DNA of 64,000 nucleotides from an uncultured Croceitalea sp. (lineage in GTDB: Bacteria; Bacteroidota; Bacteroidia; Flavobacteriales; Flavobacteriaceae), in the NCBI GenBank assembly GCA_947499565.1, contig CANMOV010000002.1:620001-684000 (forward strand), read 5' to 3'. The notes beneath the pieces are model-generated. The model ran no database searches and was not told where the DNA came from. It saw only the letters and a list, made by a program, of their open reading frames with translations. How positions within the stretch are numbered: position 1 is the first letter of the stretch; each line of letters starts with the position of its first letter. This document shows, piece by piece, positions 45,219 to 53,716 of the stretch. Made by a program: the position numbers and the translations under genes.

Positions 45219-46276
45219 ACCAGCGCTAATTTTAGATTGGCAGAAAAGGTGGTTTTACCATTTTTTATAATGAGGTCGTACGCTTTAGGGTATAAAAGTT
45301 CCAATTGTTTCTTTATGTTTTTGAGTCCTATGGATTCTTTATTAGGCACATTCTCCGCAACTGTAGGTTTACTGTTTTCAACGCTAAAGAGCAACGCTTC
45401 ATTCTTTTTAGAGATGTTGATATTTATATGTGCCTGGCTTATTTCATTAGCAACTCCATGTTTAAAAGCGTTTTCCACAAAGGTGAGCAACAGTAAGGGA
45501 GCTACTTTTTCTTGACCTGTAACATTTTTGCTGAACGAAATTTTAACCCTATCTGCATACCGTATTTTTTCTAAGGATAGATAGTTATCAATAAGCTCAA
45601 TCTCTTTATCCAATGCAACATAGGGAGCATTACAACGATACAGGATATAATCTAAAATCTCGGATAGTTTCCGGATGACTTTTGGGGTGTCATCAGACTT
45701 TTTTAATGCTAAAGCGTATAGATTGTTTAAGGTGTTAAATAGAAAATGTGGGTTTAGTTGATTTTTTAACGCAATCAATTCTGCAGTTTTCTTTTGCTCA
45801 TTTAACTTTAACAACCGTTGTTTTTCTGCATAAAGTTTTAGCACCAACAGTAAAAATGTAGGATATAGTAAATAGAGACTTTTGAATATGAACTCTCCAA
45901 TATTCATTAGCCTTCCCATAAAAGAAGTATTGGTAAATCGCTTAATATAATTTACATAGGTTGCAGGAAAAGTTGGCTCAAAATAATACATGTAAATTGC
46001 CGTGCAAATCGCGTAAAAAGTAATCAAAGTTATGGCGATAGAAATTCCAAAGACAATTGTTTTCTCTTTGTGCAAAAGCTTCGGGATTAAAAATTCCAGA
46101 ATTACAAAAGCCATAGCCATCTGCAATCCTGCTCTTATGCTAAATGTAACTACAAGTTCATACGTGTTGGTATAATACCAACTTGAGGTTGCGACTGAAA
46201 ATATAAACGCCAATAGCCCAAAGACTAAGTATTTGAACTTAGAGACCTCTAGAAAATTCTGAATCTTTTGAAACAT
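45215..46276 (-). CDS. LytS/YehU-type sensor histidine kinase
   Basis: The protein has 353 residues with four hydrophobic segments in the first 150 residues and a short cytoplasmic His_kinase domain. H177 in LNPHFLFNTLNN is the phospho-accepting histidine, and an N-box (VENAFKHG) and GLKNIKKQLELLYP ATP-lid region follow. It lacks a large periplasmic sensor domain, so it probably senses in the membrane or with short loops. It forms a coupled pair with the downstream LytTR regulator. A TACCTTTG element on this strand (46301-46294) lies 18 bases upstream of the ATG. Confidence 0.92.
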   Translation of the reverse strand: MFQKIQNFLEVSKFKYLVFGLLAFIFSVATSSWYYTNTYELVVTFSIRAGLQMAMAFVILEFLIPKLLHKEKTIVFGISIAITLITFYAICTAIYMYYFEPTFPATYVNYIKRFTNTSFMGRLMNIGEFIFKSLYLLYPTFLLLVLKLYAEKQRLLKLNEQKKTAELIALKNQLNPHFLFNTLNNLYALALKKSDDTPKVIRKLSEILDYILYRCNAPYVALDKEIELIDNYLSLEKIRYADRVKISFSKNVTGQEKVAPLLLLTFVENAFKHGVANEISQAHININISKKNEALLFSVENSKPTVAENVPNKESIGLKNIKKQLELLYPKAYDLIIKNGKTTFSANLKLALV

Positions 46277-46293
46277 ATAAATCCCTATTGCTC

Positions 46294-46301
46294 CAAAGGT
46301 A
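46294..46301 (-). promoter_or_regulatory. -7 element upstream of the sensor kinase
   Basis: TACCTTTG on the minus strand matches TAnnTTTG; no clear -33 TTG was found. Confidence 0.4.
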
Positions 46302-46331
46302 CAAATCTATGTAGGGTGTTTTAAAAATATA

Positions 46332-46422
46332 CTACGGATTACCATCAAACGATGTCAAAAACTAACTATCCGTAGACAAAAGCTTTGAACTTCTCATACA
46401 AGCCTTTTGGCACCGCCAAAAG
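46332..46422. promoter_or_regulatory. inverted repeats in the divergent kinase/YceI intergenic region
   Basis: CTACGGAT (46332-46339) and ATCCGTAG (46368-46375) are perfect inverted repeats 28 bases apart. CTTTTGGC (46404-46411), ACC, GCCAAAAG (46415-46422) is a tight perfect hairpin without a T-run. Both may be regulatory for the divergent genes. I saw no LytTR direct repeat here. Confidence 0.35.
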
Positions 46423-46496
46423 CCGCTCTAACCACTACTTCTAAAAGATGAGAATGTTACTTCTAGTTTCACCTTAAAATCAAATAAAATCATAAA

Positions 46497-47108
46497 ATGA
46501 AACAGTTTAAAAGGAATATTATGTCGAAGTCAAATTTACTAGCAACATCCTTAGTAATCTTATTCACGTCGTTCTCAATAACTGCGCAAGAATCCAAATG
46601 GACGATAGACCCAAGTCATTCTGCTATCAGTTTTGATATCTCTTACTTTAAAGTGGGAACAATAAAAGGTGTTTTTGATAGCTATTCTGGTTCTTTTATG
46701 GAAGAAAATGAAGTGTTAACAACAGTGAACATTACCATAGAGACAGCTTCTATAAACACCAATCAAAAGGACCGCGACAAACATTTGAGGAGTAGGGATT
46801 TCTTTGATGCTGAGTCATATTCTGAAATAAACTTCAAAAGCACCACCATTAAAAAAACAGGAGATAAAACTTATGAAATAAAAGGTGATTTCACCATGTC
46901 GGGTATCACAAAGTCTGTTGTTCTAAAAGGGATTGATAAGGGTAGTTTTATTCATCCAAGATTTAAAACCAATAACAGATTTATATCCGTTACAGGCAGT
47001 ATAAACCGAGATGATTTTAAGGTTGGTTCCAACTACCCACCTGCAAAAATGGCCCTTGGCAGCGAAGTTCAATTGAACGCGGAAATTCATTTAATTCAGG
47101 ATAAGTAG
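46497..47108 (+). CDS. YceI-family secreted lipid-binding protein
   Basis: The protein has 203 residues with a signal peptide ending SITAQ (about residue 30, or 22 if the second ATG is used). The YceI domain spans about 32-200: WTIDPSHSAISFDISYFKVGTIKG in part, then RDKHLRSRDFFDAESYSEINFKST (in part) and GDFTMSGITKSVVL, all family hallmarks. YceI proteins form a lipocalin-like barrel that binds polyisoprenoid or other amphiphiles in the periplasm. It lies 2 bases before a TonB-dependent receptor gene and may deliver or accept the same ligand. Confidence 0.9.
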   Translation: MKQFKRNIMSKSNLLATSLVILFTSFSITAQESKWTIDPSHSAISFDISYFKVGTIKGVFDSYSGSFMEENEVLTTVNITIETASINTNQKDRDKHLRSRDFFDAESYSEINFKSTTIKKTGDKTYEIKGDFTMSGITKSVVLKGIDKGSFIHPRFKTNNRFISVTGSINRDDFKVGSNYPPAKMALGSEVQLNAEIHLIQDK

Positions 47109-47110
47109 GA

Positions 47111-49465
47111 ATGAGACAGCTATTAATAATATTATTTGGTTGCTTCGTTGCTATTTCATGCTACGGGCAAGGAAGTATTACAGGAGAAGTTAAAGACAAG
47201 AAAACACAAGAGCCTATTCCGTATGCCAATGTAGTTGTAAAATCAGGCGATGCCATTGTTACAGGAGGAATCACCAACGATACTGGTATTTTTTCCATAA
47301 CAAAAGTGCCCTACGGCACCTATACTTTTGAAGTACAATTCATTGGTTATAAGACTGATATTCAATTGGTAACTATAGACAAGAATAATCGAAAGTTAGG
47401 TCTAGGAGCTCTTTATATTGAGGAGGATGCTGTTGCTCTTGAAGCAGTGGAAGTTACGGCGGAACGCTCCACTATTGAGCAAAAGATTGACAGAAAAGTT
47501 ATAAATGTAGGTAAAGACCTTACTACTGCAGGAGCCTCGGCGAGTGATATTATGGGTAATATACCATCGGTCAGTATTACTCAGGACGGAGAATTGTCTT
47601 TACGGGGTAATGAAAATGTACGAGTTCTTGTGGATGGCAAACCTACCAATATTAGTTCTAGTGAACTCTTACAGCAGCTACCATCAACCTCTATTAAAAC
47701 CATTGAACTGATTACAAACCCTTCAGCAAAGTTCAATCCTGAAGGTATGAGTGGTATCATTAATATTACCCTAAAAAAGAATACCAATTTAGGTTTCAAT
47801 GGTACTATCAATACTGGTTTTACCTATGGTGAGCGTGCACGTTATAATAACTCCTTAAGTCTAAATTATAGAAATGGAAAAGCAAACTTTTATGGAAGTT
47901 ATGGCAATAGGCTAGGTAAGGGGGTTACCAACGGATTCATTAATAGAACGGTAGAACGCACGGGTCAGGATATTTTGAGTATTGCTGACCGTACTTCTCA
48001 CTTGTTGAAGTTTGGAGTGGATTACTACATCAATGAAAAAAACACCTTTTCCATATATACGAACCAAAACTTCTTTGATGCTGCTTTAGATGCGGAGCGA
48101 AATATTACAATTTTGGGCGCCCCAACTGCCAATTTCAATCAGTTTGATTTGACCAATAGAGATAATACTAATGCCACCTATAATGTTGATTTTAAGCATA
48201 ATTTTTCTAAGGAAGGACATTTTATAGAAATCGAAGCAGATTATAACACCTTAAAAAGTGATACTAACAATGACTTTGACTTTACTGGGAATAGCCCTCT
48301 TGCGAATTACGATGAGTTAATAAACGATACGCGGACCAATACAACCATTAACTTAGATTATGTAAATCCGCTTTCTGATAACGCTACCCTAGAAATAGGC
48401 TTGGAAACTCGCTTGCGGCGCACTAAAAACACCTATGTTACGGATCGTTTCGATTTCAACAATTCCGATTTTAGGTATGACCGCGATATTCACTCGTTTT
48501 ATACCACGCTCAGCCAAAGTCTGGGTAAATGGCAGTATAATCTTGGAATACGATTGGAAGATTATAATGTGGATACACAATTTAACGAGGTCTCCGAAGC
48601 GCCATTTAATTTCACTGACAAGCTTTTTAACGTCTACCCATCAGGGTTTTTAAAATATAGTCCAGGCGAGGAAAGTAAAAACTCTTATCAATTGAGTTTT
48701 AGCCGAAGGATAGACCGTCCTTCTTTAAATCAGATAAATCCTATTAGACAACTAAGTACACCGCAAGTAGTTATTACGGGAAATCCAAGTTTGGTGCCTC
48801 AGTTTACTAATTCATTAGAACTTAATTATAGTAGAAAATTGAGCAAAGGTAATTTTACGTTTGGGGGTTTTTATCGAAGAATCAGCGATGAAATCAATAG
48901 ACGAGGCTTTTTTGACGAGGACAATCCTACGGTCTTGATTATTGATTATGATAATTTTAATAGCAATGATGCGTATGGTTTTGAATTAGCTATGAGCTAC
49001 CGACCAACCACCTGGTGGAGCCTTAATGGTAGTTTTGATGTTTATACCAGAACCCAAAAAGGCTTTATTGAAGAAGAATCCGTAGAAGTGAGGAATTCCT
49101 TAATGAATCTAAAGCTGAATAATAGCTTTAAAGCTTCAAAGAACCTCACATTTCAACTATTTGCTTTTTATAGTGGCAGACAAAGTATTCTCCAGTATGA
49201 TATAAAAGATAACTTCTTTATGAATGCTGGTGCGCGCTACAATTTTGCTAAAAACAAGGGTACTTTAAGTGTCAACTTTAATGATATTTTCAGAACGCAG
49301 CGTTTTGCCTTTGAGACCTTTAGAACCATTATACAAGAAGGCCAGTTTAAAACCGATTCACGTTCTGTGTATTTAGGGTTGGCCTATCGTTTTGGTAGTG
49401 GAAAAAATAAAAGTATAAAGCGGAAAAAAAGAGATAAGAACGAGAAAGCAGATAAGATTTTATAA
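47111..49465 (+). CDS. TonB-dependent receptor-like outer membrane protein
   Basis: The protein has 784 residues with a signal peptide (residues 1-19, ISCYGQ) and a carboxypeptidase-regulatory-like domain (about 22-105, GEVKDKKTQEPIPYANVVV in part). A plug (about 125-215, with LSLRGNENVRVLVDGKP in part and NPSAKFNPEGMSGIINI) is followed by an OMP_b-brl_3-type barrel. A lysine-rich cytosol-unlike tail (KSIKRKKRDKNEKADK) follows the last strand, which is unusual. It probably imports or senses a ligand across the outer membrane. The gene follows the YceI gene by 2 bases and diverges from a LytS/LytTR pair. Ligand unknown. Confidence 0.88.
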   Translation: MRQLLIILFGCFVAISCYGQGSITGEVKDKKTQEPIPYANVVVKSGDAIVTGGITNDTGIFSITKVPYGTYTFEVQFIGYKTDIQLVTIDKNNRKLGLGALYIEEDAVALEAVEVTAERSTIEQKIDRKVINVGKDLTTAGASASDIMGNIPSVSITQDGELSLRGNENVRVLVDGKPTNISSSELLQQLPSTSIKTIELITNPSAKFNPEGMSGIINITLKKNTNLGFNGTINTGFTYGERARYNNSLSLNYRNGKANFYGSYGNRLGKGVTNGFINRTVERTGQDILSIADRTSHLLKFGVDYYINEKNTFSIYTNQNFFDAALDAERNITILGAPTANFNQFDLTNRDNTNATYNVDFKHNFSKEGHFIEIEADYNTLKSDTNNDFDFTGNSPLANYDELINDTRTNTTINLDYVNPLSDNATLEIGLETRLRRTKNTYVTDRFDFNNSDFRYDRDIHSFYTTLSQSLGKWQYNLGIRLEDYNVDTQFNEVSEAPFNFTDKLFNVYPSGFLKYSPGEESKNSYQLSFSRRIDRPSLNQINPIRQLSTPQVVITGNPSLVPQFTNSLELNYSRKLSKGNFTFGGFYRRISDEINRRGFFDEDNPTVLIIDYDNFNSNDAYGFELAMSYRPTTWWSLNGSFDVYTRTQKGFIEEESVEVRNSLMNLKLNNSFKASKNLTFQLFAFYSGRQSILQYDIKDNFFMNAGARYNFAKNKGTLSVNFNDIFRTQRFAFETFRTIIQEGQFKTDSRSVYLGLAYRFGSGKNKSIKRKKRDKNEKADKIL

Positions 49466-49504
49466 CAAAGATTTTTCTAAAATTTGGGTTAGTGTTTTTA
49501 AGAT

Positions 49505-49545
49505 GCTCCTTATTCATTGCATTATGCAATGGGTAGGGAGCTTTT
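49505..49545 (+). terminator. terminator after the 47111 receptor gene
   Basis: GCTCC...GGAGC with an inner CATTGCA/TGCAATG stem, followed by CTTTTAT, forms a long composite hairpin. It also lies ahead of the convergent gene at 49583. Confidence 0.7.
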
Positions 49546-49582
49546 ATACAATTAGACTTATTGGCTAGATGGAGCAAAAGCG

Positions 49583-50107
49583 CTACCAATCTGGAGTATA
49601 AATTAAAAATTCTTTAGGTATTTCTTCTTTCTCATACCTGACACTATTATTTTCATCTCCAAATTCTAGATAATGATCAGTACTTTTTTTTAATCTATTT
49701 TTTACAAACCCTCCTCCTTGAGCAGTTTCCAAATAAGTTTGTATGGTTAACTTCCCTTTTGAATACTTGTAAACGCCTATGGTGGCTTTTTTAGGGTTTA
49801 AGGAATTAAGACTAATATCATCGTAACTAAAAAACTCACCTACTTTGCCATCAGCATAGAATTTTAAAAAGTACTTATTAATATCTTTCAAATAAGTACT
49901 GTCCTTGCCTTCAATATTTAAAACAGAAACCAGCTTGTATATTTTGGTTGTGTCAATGATTTTATAGACTTCACTATTTGTATTACGTTTCATGGTAAAT
50001 TTACAGCAAGCGAATCGCTTGCGGCCATAGTCGTTTCGGTATGAGACACAACTGGCTATTAGCAATGTCAGCATTATGATTACACCTGTTTTCAGTTTAA
50101 AATTCAT
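49583..50107 (-). CDS. putative lipoprotein of unknown function
   Basis: The protein has 174 residues from the ATG at 50107, with a lipoprotein signal (TGVIIMLTLLIASC, Cys about residue 20). The mature part has several short beta-strand-like stretches (KIYKLVSVLNIEG, KYFLKFYADGKVGEFFSYD, GVYKYSKGKLTIQTYLE), a pattern seen in small flavobacterial lipoproteins. Three further cysteines follow the lipobox in the first 40 residues. No family name can be given. It is convergent with the upstream receptor gene. Confidence 0.55.
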   Translation of the reverse strand: MNFKLKTGVIIMLTLLIASCVSYRNDYGRKRFACCKFTMKRNTNSEVYKIIDTTKIYKLVSVLNIEGKDSTYLKDINKYFLKFYADGKVGEFFSYDDISLNSLNPKKATIGVYKYSKGKLTIQTYLETAQGGGFVKNRLKKSTDHYLEFGDENNSVRYEKEEIPKEFLIYTPDW

Positions 50108-50189
50108 AGCCTTTAATTTAAAAGTTAAATACAAAGACCACCTAAATTACTTGAGTGGTCTTTATATGAGAAATAATAAGGTGCTTAAA

Positions 50190-51056
50190 TTATAACCCTT
50201 GTATAGAATCTAATTTTATTGTGACAATTTCAGAAATTTTATTTAACATCTCGCTGTTTCTATATAATTCTCCATGGTTGCGCACAGTTTCAATATAATC
50301 TTTGGTTTTTTTATACATTCCATTTCTATTGTAAACCATAGCCACGTATTCTGCATAGTAAAAATCATTTTTGGGATTTGCGCCATATTGTATAGCTTTT
50401 TCTAGATACTCTAATGCTTTTATATAGTCTTTTTTTGAGTAATACATTACAGACATGAACTCATAGCCTTTAGGTAGGTTTGGAATGAGTTCAGTACTTT
50501 TTTTATAACATTCTAATGCCTTGTCAAATTGGCCATTATAATAATAAGCCATACCTAAAGACCAGATAGCGGCAGCACTATCTGGATACATGTACACAAC
50601 TTTCTGAAAGTATTCTTGAGCTTTAGGATAATCCTCTTCTACCAAGAGTGAATACTCCGCCTGCATTATATCTCGTTCTGATTTTAATCTTGATTTTTTG
50701 GATAGCTCATAAGCCTGCGTCACCTTTTCTTTATATTTTTCGGAGTCTTGCTCGTAAAAACCTCCCATTAAAAACCCACTCGGATAAGAAGGGTCCAACT
50801 TCATTACTTGAGATGCTAGCTCTTCAAACTCTTCCTTATCTCCATAGAAAAAGAAGTTTTTTTCCAAATCATTAAAAAGTTGGTGTACTTCTGGTACTTT
50901 TGAATCTACCGGAAGGGTAAAACCGTATGTTTTTAAATCTTTAGGCGCATATTTTTTAACAAACTCATCTTCTATTTCTCGATCTGTTTTTTGAGATTCA
51001 CAAGAGAAAATACTAACTGCAATCGTAGCTAAAACTAGATTTTTAAGGATATTCAT
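50190..51056 (-). CDS. TPR-repeat lipoprotein
   Basis: The protein has 288 residues with a lipoprotein signal (LVLATIAVSIFSC, Cys about residue 19). At least four tetratricopeptide-like repeats are visible from about residue 85 to 260: PKAQEYFQKVVYMYPDSAAAI, GMAYYYNGQFDKALECYKKS and SVMYYSKKDYIKALEYLEKA (each in part), plus YAEYVAMVYNRNGMYKKT. Proteins of this type act as protein-binding scaffolds in the periplasm. Function unknown. Its start faces the 3' end of the LytTR regulator gene across about 220 bases. Confidence 0.8.
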   Translation of the reverse strand: MNILKNLVLATIAVSIFSCESQKTDREIEDEFVKKYAPKDLKTYGFTLPVDSKVPEVHQLFNDLEKNFFFYGDKEEFEELASQVMKLDPSYPSGFLMGGFYEQDSEKYKEKVTQAYELSKKSRLKSERDIMQAEYSLLVEEDYPKAQEYFQKVVYMYPDSAAAIWSLGMAYYYNGQFDKALECYKKSTELIPNLPKGYEFMSVMYYSKKDYIKALEYLEKAIQYGANPKNDFYYAEYVAMVYNRNGMYKKTKDYIETVRNHGELYRNSEMLNKISEIVTIKLDSIQGL

Positions 51057-51279
51057 ATGTATTTGATTTTAATAGATTTAAGTTAAGAATGCTTAATTTT
51101 TGGTATGACAAGGCACAACAAAATGGTATGGTGTTTAATCTAAACTATGCTGTTTTGAGTTTGACTTTTAAAAAAGTGGTCATTTATACCAAAAGTGTGG
51201 ATAGAAAGGCACTTACTGACTATAAAATATATTTCAGACTTTGCATTAGTTTTGAGCAACAATCGAAATAACATTATGC

Positions 51280-51972
51280 TCATTGAAAATGGCCTATTTC
51301 CTTTAAAGCATCTAGAAACTCATTTTTATAGGTTCTTCCTATGGGAAGCTCATGACTTTGGATAAAAACTTGATTTCCTGATACTTTTTCAATTTTATCC
51401 AGATTAATAATGTGCGAACGATGGATGCGCAGAAAATTGAAAGGTTTCAACTTTTCAGACCAACTTTTCAGACTGTCTAAAACCAAAACCTCCCTTTCTG
51501 CTGAGACTACATTCACATAATCAACCTCAGCCTTTAAAAAAATTATATCCTCTATAAAAGTCTTGTAAAGCGTCTTATCTGCATATAGAAAAATCTGGTT
51601 TTTCTTTTCCTTTTTTTCCTTACTTAAAAGCATCTGAGCTCGCGCGAGTGATTTATAAAAGCGTTCATAAGAAAAAGGCTTTACCAAATAGTCCATAACG
51701 GCTTCTTCAAAGGCCTCAATGGCGTAGTTTGGATAAGCGGTAGTAACTATTACTAGTGGGGGATTGGTTAACGTTTTTAAGAAAGAGAGTCCATTTAATT
51801 CTGGTAGCTGAATATCCAAGAAAAGTATATCTGTTTGTTTTAGTTGCTCATTGGGGACATCCAATCCACTTTCATAGATGCCAACACAATTTAAAAACGG
51901 TGTTTTCTCTAGGTACCCTTTTAATAATTCTTGGGCGGCTTGCTCATCTTCTAGAATCAAACATTGCATCAT
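51280..51972 (-). CDS. LytTR-family response regulator (second pair)
   Basis: The protein has 230 residues with a receiver (phospho-acceptor D53 in FLDIQLPE, acidic residues EDE at 8-10, YLVKP lysine) and a LytTR domain (about 125-230, with DIIFLKAEVDYVNVV and FLRIHRSHIINLDKIEKV in part). It is similar in size and layout to the regulator at 44508 but clearly distinct in sequence. It overlaps the kinase gene by 4 bases and belongs to a four-gene minus-strand run: receptor, lipoprotein, kinase, regulator. A candidate LytTR site lies upstream of that run. Confidence 0.92.
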   Translation of the reverse strand: MMQCLILEDEQAAQELLKGYLEKTPFLNCVGIYESGLDVPNEQLKQTDILFLDIQLPELNGLSFLKTLTNPPLVIVTTAYPNYAIEAFEEAVMDYLVKPFSYERFYKSLARAQMLLSKEKKEKKNQIFLYADKTLYKTFIEDIIFLKAEVDYVNVVSAEREVLVLDSLKSWSEKLKPFNFLRIHRSHIINLDKIEKVSGNQVFIQSHELPIGRTYKNEFLDALKEIGHFQ

Positions 51973-53003
51973 AGTTCCAAGTTTAATGCTACTTCAAAAA
52001 CGGATTCTGCTTCCTCAATTTTTAAACTATGTTTTTGAGGATAAAGCAGCTGTAGCCTTTCTTTTGTGTTTTTGATGCCAATACCACTTTCTTTCCAATC
52101 TACATCTATTTCTTCTATCGCTTTTTTACTAAAAGGATTCTTACAAGAGAATGTAAACAGATTGTTTTTTAATTGAATGTTAATTTCTATAATGTGATTA
52201 TCTCCTTTTAAGATACTTGTATATTTAAAGGCGTTTTCTATAAAACCGACACATAACAAGGGGGCAATATGCATATCAGGTTCTTCAACTTCCTCCGAAA
52301 AGTGAACGATAACCTTGCTGGCTAATCGTTCCTTCTGCAAATGTATATAATCTTTAATGTGCTGTATTTCTTTGTGCAAAGCAACATGCTCACTCTGGCC
52401 TTGGTGCAAAACGTATCTGAAATTATCAGAAAGTTTAAGAATCAATTCTGGTGTTTTATCGTCTTTCTTTAATGCGTTTGCATATATTATATTTAGGGTA
52501 TTGAACAAAAAATGGGGATTTACCCTTGCTTTCAAAACATTAATTTCTGCTTTTTGCTTTTCCTGTATGAGTTTATCAATCTGTAATTGTTTTTTGTAGG
52601 TATTCTTCACCGTGTAAATGGTAAAAAAAACAATCCCAAAACTTAAATAGGTTAGGGTATTTGCCACATAATGCAGCCAAAAATTACCATCTTCAGGATG
52701 AAATAACTGGTCCGTATAGCGATACCCTAAAGTGTTTAGAACAAAAACTATGATAACTACTGGAGTATACTTTGCTTTCTTGGCTTTTGGAAAAAACCAT
52801 AAGTACAGAAAGTATGAAATCGTCATTTTAAAAAAGAGCGAGTTCAGTTCATGAAAAAAGCTCATAGGATACCCCCCATCTCTTCCCATGTATTTCACAT
52901 AGGGATAGAAAAGCACCATACACCAGAGTAAGCCATGAAAGTAGGCTTCTGACTTTAAGAATTTCTGGTATGCAGGTTGACTTTCCATTTTTGTAAGGTA
53001 CAT
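51969..53003 (-). CDS. LytS/YehU-type sensor histidine kinase (second pair)
   Basis: The protein has 344 residues with four hydrophobic segments (about 23-38, 55-71, 80-95 and 115-133) and a cytoplasmic His_kinase domain. H164 in VNPHFLFNTLN is the phospho-acceptor, followed by the N-box (IENAFKYT) and GIGIKNTKERLQLLYP ATP-lid. A start at the ATG five codons downstream is also possible. It begins 1 base after the stop of the DUF1961-like lipoprotein gene and is coupled to the LytTR regulator. The lipoprotein and receptor encoded upstream in the same run may feed a signal to it. Confidence 0.92.
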   Translation of the reverse strand: MYLTKMESQPAYQKFLKSEAYFHGLLWCMVLFYPYVKYMGRDGGYPMSFFHELNSLFFKMTISYFLYLWFFPKAKKAKYTPVVIIVFVLNTLGYRYTDQLFHPEDGNFWLHYVANTLTYLSFGIVFFTIYTVKNTYKKQLQIDKLIQEKQKAEINVLKARVNPHFLFNTLNIIYANALKKDDKTPELILKLSDNFRYVLHQGQSEHVALHKEIQHIKDYIHLQKERLASKVIVHFSEEVEEPDMHIAPLLCVGFIENAFKYTSILKGDNHIIEINIQLKNNLFTFSCKNPFSKKAIEEIDVDWKESGIGIKNTKERLQLLYPQKHSLKIEEAESVFEVALNLEL

Positions 53004-53004
53004 G

Positions 53005-53697
53005 CTATTCGTATGAAATCACAATATCTTTGAACGCCGCTTTGGCAAAAATTACCTTTTCACCAGTAGTACCGCTAATTCTAAAAATAAGCTGCCCACC
53101 AGAGAAGGGGTTACAGTCTTCTACATCAAAATAGGTTTTATTGTCTAATTTAAACCACAGTCTGTTTTCCTTTTTTCCTATCTCAACATCGTACCATTGC
53201 CCTACTTTCATAATATTCTCTTTAAGGTTTTGGTAGAATCCCCTAAAATTAGGGTTTACGTTTTTAAAAAAGAAAGGTGTATTACCGTGCGAACTATTGT
53301 TAATGGTAAGGTTATAATGCTCCATTTCACTTCTCCAATTCCAAACCTCTCTTGGTGTTGCTGTATGAGCTGGTAATTGAAATCCTTCAACACCATCGTT
53401 CTGTGTAACGGAAAACAAAGTAATTAAAACAGTGGATTCAGACATCGCCTTAACCTTATAGGTTAATGTAAAATCATCTGCATATTTCTTTGGACTTATC
53501 ATAAAATAACCATCAGAACCCTCGGTCTCCTCTACAATGAGTTCATCTCCTTGCACCGTGGTTTTTCCTTTATCAAAAGTTTGCCAAGTAGTCAATTCTT
53601 CCGGCGCTATTTGTTCTTTACCTCCATTGCTTTGTGCACAGCTAGAAATCATGGTTCCCAATAGCGCCAATACAATTATGTTAGTTGTTTTCCTCAT
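53005..53697 (-). CDS. DUF1961-like secreted lipoprotein
   Basis: The protein has 230 residues from the ATG at 53697, with a lipoprotein signal (IIVLALLGTMISSC, Cys about residue 20). The mature part is beta-rich, with tryptophan- and aromatic-rich strands such as TWQTFDKG, EVWNWRSEMEHYNLTINNSSHG in part, NPNFRGFYQNL and GQWYDVEIGKKENRLWFKLD in part, and ends VIFAKAAFKDIVIS. This is the concanavalin-like layout of DUF1961/YesU proteins, thought to bind carbohydrate. The assignment is by pattern only. It sits between the receptor and the sensor kinase. Confidence 0.65.
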   Translation of the reverse strand: MRKTTNIIVLALLGTMISSCAQSNGGKEQIAPEELTTWQTFDKGKTTVQGDELIVEETEGSDGYFMISPKKYADDFTLTYKVKAMSESTVLITLFSVTQNDGVEGFQLPAHTATPREVWNWRSEMEHYNLTINNSSHGNTPFFFKNVNPNFRGFYQNLKENIMKVGQWYDVEIGKKENRLWFKLDNKTYFDVEDCNPFSGGQLIFRISGTTGEKVIFAKAAFKDIVISYE

Positions 53698-53716
53698 TTT
53701 TTTATTTTTATAATTA

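Noticed and set aside
51089..51271. 60-codon plus-strand open frame between the TPR lipoprotein and the LytTR regulator
   Set aside because: No start context, no homology pattern, and it lies in the promoter and terminator space of minus-strand genes.
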